This document shows positions 1-7,979 of a stretch of 26,911 nt of DNA, piece by piece (the stretch's first letter is position 1; each line of letters starts with the position of its first letter). The stretch comes from UBA4951 sp963652335 (GTDB taxonomy: Bacteria > Bacillota_I > Bacilli_A > RFN20 > CAG-826), in contig CAVJSS010000013.1 in the NCBI GenBank assembly GCA_963652335.1, forward strand, positions 1-26,911. The letters run 5' to 3'. Below the pieces are notes generated by a model, which had not been told where the DNA came from, did not search any database, and saw only the letters and a list, made by a program, of their open reading frames with translations. A program made the translations under genes and the position numbers.

Positions 1-7
1 ACGGAAA

Positions 8-47
8 ATGCCATGTCTCGCCGCTCTAATGCGGCAAAACATGGCAT
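8..47. repeat. Nested inverted repeat (hairpin)
   Basis: An outer 9-bp perfect stem, ATGCCATGT (8-16) with ACATGGCAT (39-47), encloses an inner 5-bp stem, GCCGC (20-24) with GCGGC (31-35). No T-run follows on the + strand (next bases are ATAGTG). It could be the tail of an upstream element, an RNA structure or a dispersed repeat; the left window edge hides its context. Confidence 0.5.
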
Positions 48-129
48 ATAGTGATCGAAAACCAGCAAAAACTCTAATTCTATATAGTCCTATTGGTTGG
101 GAAAATATTAATTCATTTTACGCCAGTAT

Positions 130-138
130 TGTTATCCT
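130..138 (+). promoter_or_regulatory. Candidate extended -10 promoter of the flavin reductase gene
   Basis: TG (130-131), one base, then TATCCT (133-138) resembles an extended -10 element. It would start RNA near 145, about 38 bases before the ATG at 183. No convincing -35 is visible. Weak call. Confidence 0.3.
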
Positions 139-182
139 ATTGATCAATATCCATGCTAAATTACTTAAAAGAAGGAAAAACC

Positions 183-740
183 ATGAAAAAGAACATAAAG
201 ATATCCCCATACATTTACCCAATGCCAGTTATCATCCTTAGCACATACAACGAAGATGGAACCATCAATATGATGAACGCAGCCTGGGGAACTGCGATCG
301 GTGCCGATATGGTCGGCATCTGTCTTTCATCCCATAAAACGACCGATAACATTTACCGGAACAAAGCGGTGGTCATCCAATTCGCGACGGAAGAGACGAT
401 AGAAGCCTGCGATTACGTCGGTTTGGTATCCGGAAAGAACTTCAAAGACAAATTCCTTAAGACCGGCTTCCATGCCCGTAAATCGGAATTCGTGGACGCC
501 CCGATAATCGATGAACTCCCTTTGGCTTTGGAATGCGAATACGTTTATGATGACAAAGAATCCGGAGTGCATTATTTTAAAATCAAAAATGTTCAGGCCG
601 ACGAATCGTTATTTGATGAGAAAGGGAATTTGGACCTTAAGAAAGCCCACGCCGTTTTATATTCGTCTCTTGACCATGAATATTATAAGATCGGCGATGA
701 ATTGGCTCCTGCTTTCCGCTCTGGCCTCAAATTGAAATAA
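183..740 (+). CDS. Flavin reductase-like (FMN-binding split barrel) family protein
   Basis: A 185-aa soluble protein. The N-terminal run 'YPMPVIILSTYNEDG' followed by 'NMMNAAWGTAIGADM' and 'CLSSHKTT' is typical of the flavoredoxin/flavin reductase-like family, which binds FMN in a split-barrel dimer and takes part in flavin or electron transfer reactions; the length fits. The partner and exact substrate cannot be told. An ATG at 153 is in frame, but the ATG at 183 has AAGAAGG about 7 bases upstream and yields the conserved start, so 183 is chosen. The gene is monocistronic, with a terminator 20 bases after the stop. Confidence 0.85.
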   Translation: MKKNIKISPYIYPMPVIILSTYNEDGTINMMNAAWGTAIGADMVGICLSSHKTTDNIYRNKAVVIQFATEETIEACDYVGLVSGKNFKDKFLKTGFHARKSEFVDAPIIDELPLALECEYVYDDKESGVHYFKIKNVQADESLFDEKGNLDLKKAHAVLYSSLDHEYYKIGDELAPAFRSGLKLK

Positions 741-759
741 GGCGATTCACCCTTTATAA

Positions 760-783
760 GGAGGCTTTTGGCCTCCGTTTTTT
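760..783 (+). terminator. Rho-independent terminator
   Basis: Stem GGAGGC/GCCTCC with loop TTTTG followed by GTTTTTT. It closes the flavin reductase-like gene. Confidence 0.85.
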
Positions 784-823
784 CGAATCTGCTTAAAAAA
801 TCAGCAAATTCGCGAAAAGAATG

Positions 824-851
824 TTGACAATATCATCATAGGTATAAAAAT
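824..851 (+). promoter_or_regulatory. Candidate sigma-A promoter of the 756-aa lipoprotein gene
   Basis: A perfect -35 TTGACA (824-829) is followed by the A/T-rich segment TATAAAAAT (843-851). The exact -10 hexamer is unclear: AAAAAT at 846-851 gives a 16-base spacer, whereas the better-looking TATAAA gives only 13. AAAGGA at 864-869 is the ribosome site for the ATG at 878. Confidence 0.5.
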
Positions 852-877
852 ACCGCTATCTTGAAAGGATCAATTTT

Positions 878-3148
878 ATGAATATCAAAAAGCTAAGTTT
901 CCTTTTCCCGCTTGCCGCGGCCTTGCTGCTTGCGGGATGCGACACCAACGATGGATCATCAGCATCATCTTCGGTGCCTTCTTCCGATTCATCTTCCAGT
1001 ATCCCATCTTCGGACTCATCGTCGGAGACCCCTTCCTCGGATAGCTCATCCTCTAGCGCACCTTCATCCGATTCATCATCGGAGGAGGACAAAAAAACGG
1101 ATTTGACGATCGACGATCTTGCCGTCCAAGCCAAAGCTTATGCCGACGCTTCATCCAAAGTATATGAAGGCTCCATAAACAAAAAATCCGTCAGTGAATA
1201 TTATGACACGGAAGATACGTACACCTACGTTTATGGCACGGACGATAACGGCGATACCATGAAATACGCAGACGCCTATGGCAACGTTGTCTATGTCATG
1301 AACGACTCCGATCATAATGTAGTTGCCGTCGAAAAAGATTATGATGACAATTTCGTAAAAGCGAACGACACATACGAAAAGGTCGCGCCATATTTTTCCT
1401 ATTATATCGAATGGGAAAAATCCTATGGAGCCGAAGGCCTTTTCTCGAATTTGGTCGATCTTGCCAAAAAGAACGTCAACAAGGATTTCTCGGCTTATAA
1501 AGAAAATGGCAACGTTTATTTCCATTTTGGGTATTTCGAACATTATGAGAACGAAGAACCATTGACCTTCTATTCGGTCGACGTGGTATCTCCTTATCTA
1601 ACCGAAGGCGCCTTGGAGAACCTAACCGTCACCATCCTTCAATATTCCGGCAGTGGCAAATATGCCTATGATTCCGCTACCGATACCTGCGTCATTAACG
1701 AAGGCGCGAAAGCCTCTCAAACCGACACCTATGCGATTGCCCAAAAGGTCGGGGATAGAACATATAAGAACGAAGTCGACCTCAAAGCCTTCGAATTCAC
1801 TTCCATTTCCTTCAAAGATTCGTCAGATAACGCAATCAGCGAAACCTCCCCGCTTGAAATGGAAACCGGGTCGTTTAAAGAAATCATGGTCGTCTCCGCT
1901 CCGGATACCGCAAACAGCGATTTCGACACCCCAAGCGTTTCCGTCTCAGGACCAGAAGACGGCTTATATGCCGCTTTCCAAAAATCTTGGGATGGCAGCA
2001 ATATCATTTCCGTCGATGCCTATGCCGCCGGAGATTACGTCGTCACCGTCAAGACCAAAAACTGCGAAGCCAAATTCGCCGTCAAAGTAACCGAAAGCGT
2101 CGTCTCTCCTGATTACATGGCAGTCCGCAGATACGTCGAATCCGGCCTCTCCGATATAGAATACGATTCCGAAAAGATGCTTGATGGCGATTCATACACC
2201 ACCAACGTCGAAGTATCCAGCTATTTCGTCCCGTTCTTCAAACCATTTGACGCCGATAAGAACATCAACGTCGAAGTCACCGACTTAGAAGGCAATGAGC
2301 TCGACGATGAAGATGATTATTATCTCGATCACGATTCCAGCATCTATTCCTGGGATGAGGAAAACGAAAAATCCGCCATCGAGCTATCTTTCTATAATGC
2401 CGGCGAATACAAAGTCGTTTTGACCTCCGCCGTGAACGAAAATTTCAGCGAGACTTATTATGTAACCGTCGAAAGCGATGATTTCAGGAACACCTTGAAT
2501 GCCGCCGATGGCTTCGTCCTTCTATCCGGCGGGACAAGCGGAACAAACGCCTACCAATTCGTCTTTAGCCCTGATGATGATGACGAGATGGCCGGTACCT
2601 TGACGATAACCGATTTAAAATGGAAAGACACTGCGAAAGACCTCACTTACACGATCAGCAAAGTCGAGGACGAATCCTATTACGAAATCAATTACGAAGA
2701 TAACAATTGCTTCTGGGGGGGAATCTATTTCGGCGCGGATTATAATCTCTATGCCGTCTATGAAAACGAAACTTCGAAACTTTTGGAATCCGGATCGCTG
2801 AACGCAACCATGCCTAAGAGATGGGCTGGGTATTCCCATTCAGACGATGAAGATGCCACCCGCTATTCCGTCGATTACCTCAATTTCTACACCGACGGAA
2901 CGGTGGAAGGATCGATTTCCGAAGAAGATAGCGAGGATCCATACCTCCTCCATTGCGAATATACAATCCGTCAGAACGCCGATGTGAGCAATCTATATAC
3001 CATCGTCTTCTCATTCGACGGATATGTCGAAAACACGAATAACGCTTGGTTCGGCGATATGCCATCCACTGCCACGTTCGATGCCGAGAAAGGAACGTTG
3101 ACCTTCTCTGCCTCTTACCTTGAAGCCGATTTCGTTTTATATCAATAA
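878..3148 (+). CDS. Large secreted lipoprotein with Ser-rich linker and Ig-like domain
   Basis: A 756-aa protein. A positively charged start, a hydrophobic core and the lipobox LAGC, with lipidation Cys21, mark a signal-peptidase II lipoprotein. Residues about 25-70 are a low-complexity Ser/Asp linker (repeated SSDSSSS-like units), then an acidic, Tyr-rich extracellular part. Residues about 300-405 look like an Ig-like beta-sandwich ending in a 'GDYVVTVKTKNCEAKFAVKV' strand pattern, and a second, weaker sandwich ends near 530 ('AGEYKVVLTSAVNENFSETY'). The C-terminal 220 residues are beta-rich without a motif I recognise. It shares the signal and Ser linker with the three lipoproteins at 4366, 15119 and 24399, but its folded part does not show their repeat. 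Ligand unknown. Monocistronic, with its own promoter and terminator. Confidence 0.8.
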   Translation: MNIKKLSFLFPLAAALLLAGCDTNDGSSASSSVPSSDSSSSIPSSDSSSETPSSDSSSSSAPSSDSSSEEDKKTDLTIDDLAVQAKAYADASSKVYEGSINKKSVSEYYDTEDTYTYVYGTDDNGDTMKYADAYGNVVYVMNDSDHNVVAVEKDYDDNFVKANDTYEKVAPYFSYYIEWEKSYGAEGLFSNLVDLAKKNVNKDFSAYKENGNVYFHFGYFEHYENEEPLTFYSVDVVSPYLTEGALENLTVTILQYSGSGKYAYDSATDTCVINEGAKASQTDTYAIAQKVGDRTYKNEVDLKAFEFTSISFKDSSDNAISETSPLEMETGSFKEIMVVSAPDTANSDFDTPSVSVSGPEDGLYAAFQKSWDGSNIISVDAYAAGDYVVTVKTKNCEAKFAVKVTESVVSPDYMAVRRYVESGLSDIEYDSEKMLDGDSYTTNVEVSSYFVPFFKPFDADKNINVEVTDLEGNELDDEDDYYLDHDSSIYSWDEENEKSAIELSFYNAGEYKVVLTSAVNENFSETYYVTVESDDFRNTLNAADGFVLLSGGTSGTNAYQFVFSPDDDDEMAGTLTITDLKWKDTAKDLTYTISKVEDESYYEINYEDNNCFWGGIYFGADYNLYAVYENETSKLLESGSLNATMPKRWAGYSHSDDEDATRYSVDYLNFYTDGTVEGSISEEDSEDPYLLHCEYTIRQNADVSNLYTIVFSFDGYVENTNNAWFGDMPSTATFDAEKGTLTFSASYLEADFVLYQ

Positions 3149-3164
3149 GATCGAATTGATGATG

Positions 3165-3196
3165 GCCACCCTCAAACGAAGGGTGGCTTTCATTTT
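3165..3196 (+). terminator. Rho-independent terminator
   Basis: 8-bp stem GCCACCCT (3165-3172) with AGGGTGGC (3180-3187), then TTTCATTTT. It lies 16 bases after the lipoprotein stop. Confidence 0.85.
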
Positions 3197-3886
3197 AAAT
3201 ACCGATAAAGGCTAATGATGGCTGCGCAAACCATAACGGCGCGACTGGTCTAAACCAGAAGAACGTCGCACCATGAATAAGACGATCTTCTTGCCAAAAA
3301 GATTTTCCGCGTTTTAAAGCTTTGGTGGCAAAAGCCATAAACCAAATCATCGATATTTTCCACTCGTTTTATATTTCTCTGATACCATAGGAGAGTATGC
3401 GTTGACTGTTTCCGACGGCATTGATGAAAGCACTTTCCTTTGCCTTGCTTTTAATGTCAAAAAATTTAACTTCTTGACGGTTTTGGTTAAGCGGTTACAT
3501 CCTTCAACGACGATGATTGAACTATCGGATACCCATTCGATTTCAACAACGATACGTCTTTGCCATATATATCGGCTTAGGTGATCAAAGCGTCGTCGTC
3601 CGATTCTTCAAATCGCGGGATCAGGAAAGCCAATGGCCATAAATATTCGCTCATCCTTTGATGATTCAGTTAGATTCCTACATTTTATAGCCAATCCAGT
3701 CATGGCCTTTTTATCGATTCCATTGGAATCCCTTTCCTTTTTAAGGCTATTGAAACCGCTTTATTGACATGCAGAGCATTAGGCAACCAGAATCTGAAAA
3801 CAAAAGAAATTATTGCGATGCCAGCCTTGTTTCCGATACGAAAAATCATGTATAAACCGTTTTTTGGAACACGAAGCAACTTCGTT
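3197..3886. other. Gene-poor stretch, probably decayed coding sequence
   Basis: No ORF here has a ribosome site. On the - strand short open pieces run in changing frames: about 3590-3350 reads through 'RRIVVEIEWVSDSS' and 'VVEGCNRLTKTVKKLN', and about 3886-3700 reads 'NALHVNKAVSIALKRKG'. This is the pattern expected of a gene broken by stops and shifts, continuing in the direction of the 139-codon ORF at 3887-4306. I do not recognise the family. Confidence 0.35.
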
Positions 3887-4306
3887 TTATTTAATCGATG
3901 GACACTTTTTTAAAAAAACGCTAGCGGCGTTTCTTGATATGGTGTAGTATTTCGTATCGACGGATACGTTGACTAGGTTCTTAAACCCAGATTCGATGAC
4001 AATGAAAACAACGTTATTGAGGCTGTAAGCCTTACTGACGCGGCGGATGAATTGACTATCGAAACGAACGGTTAAGCAAACCTTGACGTTAAAAGAAGCG
4101 ATCGCTTCCTTAAGTAACGCAAAACGGTCTGTTCCGAGAAGGGTTTGGTCTAATTTTTCCCCGTTTACTTCCCTTCTTGGAAACGGGTCGCTAGCGAGAG
4201 TGACGTTTGCCAACGATGGGCGGATGTCACCCTCTTTTTTGTTTTCGTAGATAAAACGCTTATGTAAGCCAAACCTCCATTCATTAATGAATGCAACTTT
4301 TTTCAT
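3887..4306 (-). CDS. Hypothetical protein, possibly an N-terminal gene remnant
   Basis: 139 codons from the ATG at 4306. The start has no Shine-Dalgarno site; TATTAT sits 7 bases before the ATG, so expression from a nearly leaderless mRNA is conceivable. The protein is basic, with alternating strands and helices ('LLKEAIASFNVKVCLTVRF', 'NNVVFIVIESGFKNLVNV'), and matches no family I know. The - strand beyond its stop contains further short open pieces in other frames, so it may be the surviving front of a longer broken gene. It faces away from the lipoprotein at 4366 with 59 bases between the starts. A non-coding status is possible. Confidence 0.35.
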   Translation of the reverse strand: MKKVAFINEWRFGLHKRFIYENKKEGDIRPSLANVTLASDPFPRREVNGEKLDQTLLGTDRFALLKEAIASFNVKVCLTVRFDSQFIRRVSKAYSLNNVVFIVIESGFKNLVNVSVDTKYYTISRNAASVFLKKCPSIK

Positions 4307-4309
4307 TTA

Positions 4310-4318
4310 TGGGATAAT
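4310..4318 (+). promoter_or_regulatory. Candidate extended -10 promoter of the 801-aa lipoprotein operon
   Basis: TG (4310-4311), one base, then GATAAT (4313-4318). RNA would start near 4325, giving a leader of about 41 bases with GAGG at 4355-4358. No clear -35 element. Confidence 0.4.
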
Positions 4319-4365
4319 AAGGCAGATTTCCTTCTAGGAAAAACATTATCATTCGAGGCAAAAAC

Positions 4366-6771
4366 ATGAAAAAACGAGTCTTGTTCCTTACCATTTTATC
4401 CCTTCCGCTTATTCTGACTGGATGCGAAAACGCAAACGATTCATCCTTTTTATCTTCCGATTCTCTCCCTTCTAGCTCTTCTTCCGAAGCCCCGTCATCT
4501 TCTTCGTCCGATATCAGCTTCGACGGATGGAACGAAGAAGAAAAAAGACTGATGGAGACATATTGCGGCGCTATTTTGCCATATCCAATCGATCTTTTAA
4601 GCGGCGAAATCAAACTGATGGAGCAAATAAACAGTTCCAATAAACAAAAATATCTGGCTATCGTAAACCAATCAGATGCCTTCACGTTGAAGGAATATTA
4701 CAAGGTTCTTGAACGATATGGCTGGACGACCATAAAAGATCATAAAGGCAATAAAGTCCAATATCGAAGCGGTACCCCCTACGTCGAATTGACCAATAAT
4801 TCTTCGGATGGTTCCAAAGGCTATGATATCACTTATTATCATGCTGAATTGGATTTGGAAGGAAACGGGGAAAAGGCTTATTACAATTGCCTTATCGCCT
4901 ATAATTTCTATTCCGCCACGCCCAGGAAAGACCTCGATTGGAGCGACGAAGACAAAGAAGTGATCAACTACGTTGCGACTATCGATTTGCCATATATCGC
5001 CTTAGGCGAAAAATATTCGATAACGGCTACGGACGAAAACACCCTTTTCATCTACGATTATTACACCAAGGATCTTTCGGAAGAATACATTAAGATCTTG
5101 GAAAACGACGGCTATATAAAAAGCAGTGTTTTAAGCAACAAAAACAACGCCTATGTATTAGTCAAATCCCTATCGGATGGCAGTTCCCTCAATATCGTCA
5201 TCGATTACTATAACGGCAACAACATCTATGTTTATTTCAATCCGAAAGTGACTTCTTATACTGCTTGGCCTACCGAAGTCGTTTCCCCTAAAGAAAAAGA
5301 AAGCGGCGTCCAAATTCCGGAATTCAAAGTCGCTGAGGGCGGTTATTACAATTGCTTCGAAAGGCACGGAACGACCTATATAATCACCTATGATTTGGAT
5401 ACCTCTTTCAATTATGAAAACTATATCTATAGCGTCAGAAGCGAGCTTTATAACTGGGGCGAAACGCTAAACATCAACGCCTATATCCTTTCCGATAGCG
5501 AGATGAACGACGTCGGATTCTATCTTTCTTTCAAAGTCTCGACCCCAACAAGCACCTTCTCTTCCTCTTGGCCAAAAGAAGGGATCATCGATGGCTTAAA
5601 GGATTCGATCGGTGTCGAAGGCGTCGAAATACCTTCTTTGGATTTGAATTCGATCAATTCCCCCAAAGACCTCAAATACGTTATCAAAGACCAATCTGAT
5701 TACGATGCGTATTACGAATATTATCTGAATCTATTGACCGAGGAATATTCCGATATATTAAACGGAGAACAAATCGAAGAATTGGCCAAAGAATACGCCG
5801 ATGAACGCGTTAAAAAAGGCGTGACGGTTTCAATCTATGACCCAAAATGCGAAATCCAAAAGGATTCCGTAACCAGGTATGAGGCCAATGAAGCATACAA
5901 AAACGTTTTGTATGAAGCCGGATGGTACAAAGTACCCGATAGCTGGGGAAACAAATACGAAGACCCAAGCGGCAAAATCCTAATCGAAGTCGCAAATACC
6001 CCGGATTCCTATACGAATTACGAGTATGGATGCACCGAAATATCGATTATCGAAGGAAGCGGCATAACCCATACCCCACAATTCGAATTCGGGAAAGAAA
6101 GCTATTCATTGGCCACAGGCGCCAAACTTTCTTTGGATCTTAATATCAACATGCTTCCGTATGAAGTCACTTATAGCATCGATGATACGACCGGCGACAT
6201 AAGCATCACCAATGAAGGCGTATTAAGCGCCTCTATCGATGCGACCGTTGGCCAAATCGTTACGGTAACCGCCTCTTTGAAAGACAAAAACGGCAAAGAA
6301 TATAAAACAAGCTGCAAGGTAACCGTCGAAAAAGGCATTACCTATAAATCGGTTTTGGAAGACATCGAAGAAATTTTAGCCAAAAAGGGCTATAGCGGTT
6401 TTTCAAAAGAAGACATCGTCACCCCTGGCAAAAAGGTCGTCGGAGAGAAGCTAACCGTAAATTTAGGCACCTCATTGACGAAAGAAGAAGTCAAAGACAT
6501 GGTCAAGAAAGACCTTATCCCAGAAGGATTCGTCGGCTCTTTGTGGCAAAAAGTCACCAATGAAGATGAAAGCATCCGAAAAGAGGATCGTTTTGATGGA
6601 GTTCCTTCCAAATTCCAAAAAGGAAGCTTAAACGGAGCTAAGAGCAGCCCAAGCGATCTTGAAGAACTCTATTGCTATAGAAAAACCGATTATGCCTATC
6701 TTAAGCTCTATTTCTACGTCTATACGGCCGATAACGGAGACATCATCCTCTATATAGATTCGACGATTTGA
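4366..6771 (+). CDS. Repeat-containing lipoprotein with Ser-rich linker and Ig-like domain (paralogue of 15119-17542)
   Basis: 801 aa. Signal peptide with lipobox LTGC (Cys20), a Ser-rich linker (about 25-50), then a beta/alpha repeat of roughly 100 residues occurring about four times (starting near residues 53, 190, 299 and 400). Repeat hallmarks are an acidic W(N/S)(E/D)E(E/D)K or (S/A)WPxE start, 'IPEF', and 'YYxxxLxxxGW/GY'. An Ig-like (Big_2-type) domain follows at about 573-658 ('MLPYEVTYSIDD', ending 'CKVTVEKG'), then a conserved C-terminal domain. The 807-aa protein at 15119-17542 aligns over its whole length ('FTLKEYY', 'AWPxEx', 'GSGxTHTP', 'MLPYxVxY'). Probably an extracellular binding protein tethered to the membrane; ligand unknown. 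GAGG 7 bases before the ATG supports the start. Its stop overlaps the next gene's start region, so it is co-transcribed with the acyltransferase. Confidence 0.8.
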   Translation: MKKRVLFLTILSLPLILTGCENANDSSFLSSDSLPSSSSSEAPSSSSSDISFDGWNEEEKRLMETYCGAILPYPIDLLSGEIKLMEQINSSNKQKYLAIVNQSDAFTLKEYYKVLERYGWTTIKDHKGNKVQYRSGTPYVELTNNSSDGSKGYDITYYHAELDLEGNGEKAYYNCLIAYNFYSATPRKDLDWSDEDKEVINYVATIDLPYIALGEKYSITATDENTLFIYDYYTKDLSEEYIKILENDGYIKSSVLSNKNNAYVLVKSLSDGSSLNIVIDYYNGNNIYVYFNPKVTSYTAWPTEVVSPKEKESGVQIPEFKVAEGGYYNCFERHGTTYIITYDLDTSFNYENYIYSVRSELYNWGETLNINAYILSDSEMNDVGFYLSFKVSTPTSTFSSSWPKEGIIDGLKDSIGVEGVEIPSLDLNSINSPKDLKYVIKDQSDYDAYYEYYLNLLTEEYSDILNGEQIEELAKEYADERVKKGVTVSIYDPKCEIQKDSVTRYEANEAYKNVLYEAGWYKVPDSWGNKYEDPSGKILIEVANTPDSYTNYEYGCTEISIIEGSGITHTPQFEFGKESYSLATGAKLSLDLNINMLPYEVTYSIDDTTGDISITNEGVLSASIDATVGQIVTVTASLKDKNGKEYKTSCKVTVEKGITYKSVLEDIEEILAKKGYSGFSKEDIVTPGKKVVGEKLTVNLGTSLTKEEVKDMVKKDLIPEGFVGSLWQKVTNEDESIRKEDRFDGVPSKFQKGSLNGAKSSPSDLEELYCYRKTDYAYLKLYFYVYTADNGDIILYIDSTI

Positions 6772-6773
6772 TT

Positions 6774-7976
6774 ATGAAAAGGAAAAAGAAACGCGTCCTT
6801 TTTAGACATAAGTTCTATAGCCGCTTCTTTAAGATCCTTCTCTATCCCCTTCTTTATCCTATCTTTCATTACGAAATAAAAAGCAAATACAAAATAGGGA
6901 AGGACGAAACAATCGTCGTTTTATCCAACCATCAATCCGATCTCGATCCCATTTTGATCGAAATGTCTTTTTCCAAGCATCTTTATCCTTTGGCCACCGA
7001 CACCATCTTCCATGACTTAGGTGGTTCCCTTCTTTCCCATTGCTTTGGGGTTATCCCCAAAAGAAAAGGCGAAGCCGACATCAAAACGGTTTCTTTGATG
7101 AAAGAAGTGATAGAAGAAAAGGGTTCCCTTCTCTTTTTCCCTGAAGGGAATAGGAGCTACGCCGAATTCCAATTCCATATCTCCCCTAATCTCCCACTTA
7201 TCCTAAAAAGCCTTAAATCCACGATCGTCCTTTTCAATATCGTCGGCGGTTCCGGGACCCACCCAAGATGGAAAGACAAACATTTGAGAAAAGGCCCGTT
7301 TTACGGCGAAATAAGGAAAGTCTTGAAATACGAAGGATACAAGGACATGCCTAACGAAGATTTATATGGGCTGATAAAAGATAGCCTTTATGTGGCGGAT
7401 TCCTCCTTCAAGGAAAAATACAAATCGAAATACAGGGCCCAATATTTGGAAAAGATGTTGTTCGTTTGCCCTAAATGCGACAGTCACTCGTCCTTAAGAA
7501 GCGAAAAAGAACATATATCCTGCTTAAATTGCGGGCTCACCGTCACCTTCAACGAAGATCTGACCTTAACGAGCAAAGACACTTCCTTTTCCTTCCATTT
7601 GCTTAATGATTGGTACCAATACCAAAAGAAATGGATGAAGGAATTAAAAACAAAGGATGGCGAGGTTTTATTCAAAGACGATAAAGTAACCCTTTATTCC
7701 GCAGAGCCATACAAAAGAAGAAGGCTGATGTTCGAAGGAGAGATGATATTGAACGAGAAAGAGATGATCTTCGGAACCAAACGATTCGTGCTTTCTTATA
7801 TAAGCGGGGTTTCCCCGATATCCGGAAACCGTTTCAGCTTCGTTTATGAAAACAAGCAATACTTAGTCAAAGGAGGCGAAAGGTTCAATCCTTTGAAATA
7901 TGTCTTATCGTTCCATAGGTTAGACACTTTGATCAAAAGGGAAAATCTCGACGAATATTACAAATTGGAGGATTGA
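6774..7976 (+). CDS. plsC: PlsC-type 1-acylglycerol-3-phosphate acyltransferase with C-terminal zinc ribbon
   Basis: 400 aa. The catalytic NHQSDLDP block (H53-x4-D58) and the PEGNRS block (residues 123-128) define the PlsC/LPLAT family, which transfers an acyl chain to lysophosphatidic acid at the inner membrane face during phospholipid synthesis. A basic N-terminus and a hydrophobic stretch (about 18-32) fit membrane attachment. After the transferase domain comes a CPKC...CLNC zinc ribbon (about 222-243), then about 150 residues that resemble a small PH/GRAM-like beta domain. The usual enzyme is about 200-250 aa, so the tail is an addition. The ATG at 6774 is chosen; a TTG at 6768 in the same frame overlaps the previous stop (6769-6771). 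There is no good ribosome site, so translation is probably coupled to the upstream lipoprotein. Substrate inferred from family only. Confidence 0.8.
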   Translation: MKRKKKRVLFRHKFYSRFFKILLYPLLYPIFHYEIKSKYKIGKDETIVVLSNHQSDLDPILIEMSFSKHLYPLATDTIFHDLGGSLLSHCFGVIPKRKGEADIKTVSLMKEVIEEKGSLLFFPEGNRSYAEFQFHISPNLPLILKSLKSTIVLFNIVGGSGTHPRWKDKHLRKGPFYGEIRKVLKYEGYKDMPNEDLYGLIKDSLYVADSSFKEKYKSKYRAQYLEKMLFVCPKCDSHSSLRSEKEHISCLNCGLTVTFNEDLTLTSKDTSFSFHLLNDWYQYQKKWMKELKTKDGEVLFKDDKVTLYSAEPYKRRRLMFEGEMILNEKEMIFGTKRFVLSYISGVSPISGNRFSFVYENKQYLVKGGERFNPLKYVLSFHRLDTLIKRENLDEYYKLED

Positions 7977-7979
7977 GAA

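Noticed and set aside
8..241. 77-codon + strand ORF
   Set aside because: It begins inside the hairpin at 8-47, has no ribosome site and overlaps the better-supported flavin reductase start.
856..1134. 92-codon - strand ORF rich in Asp/Glu/Ser
   Set aside because: Antisense shadow of the Ser-rich linker of the lipoprotein at 878; similar shadows occur opposite the linkers at 4366, 15119 and 24399.
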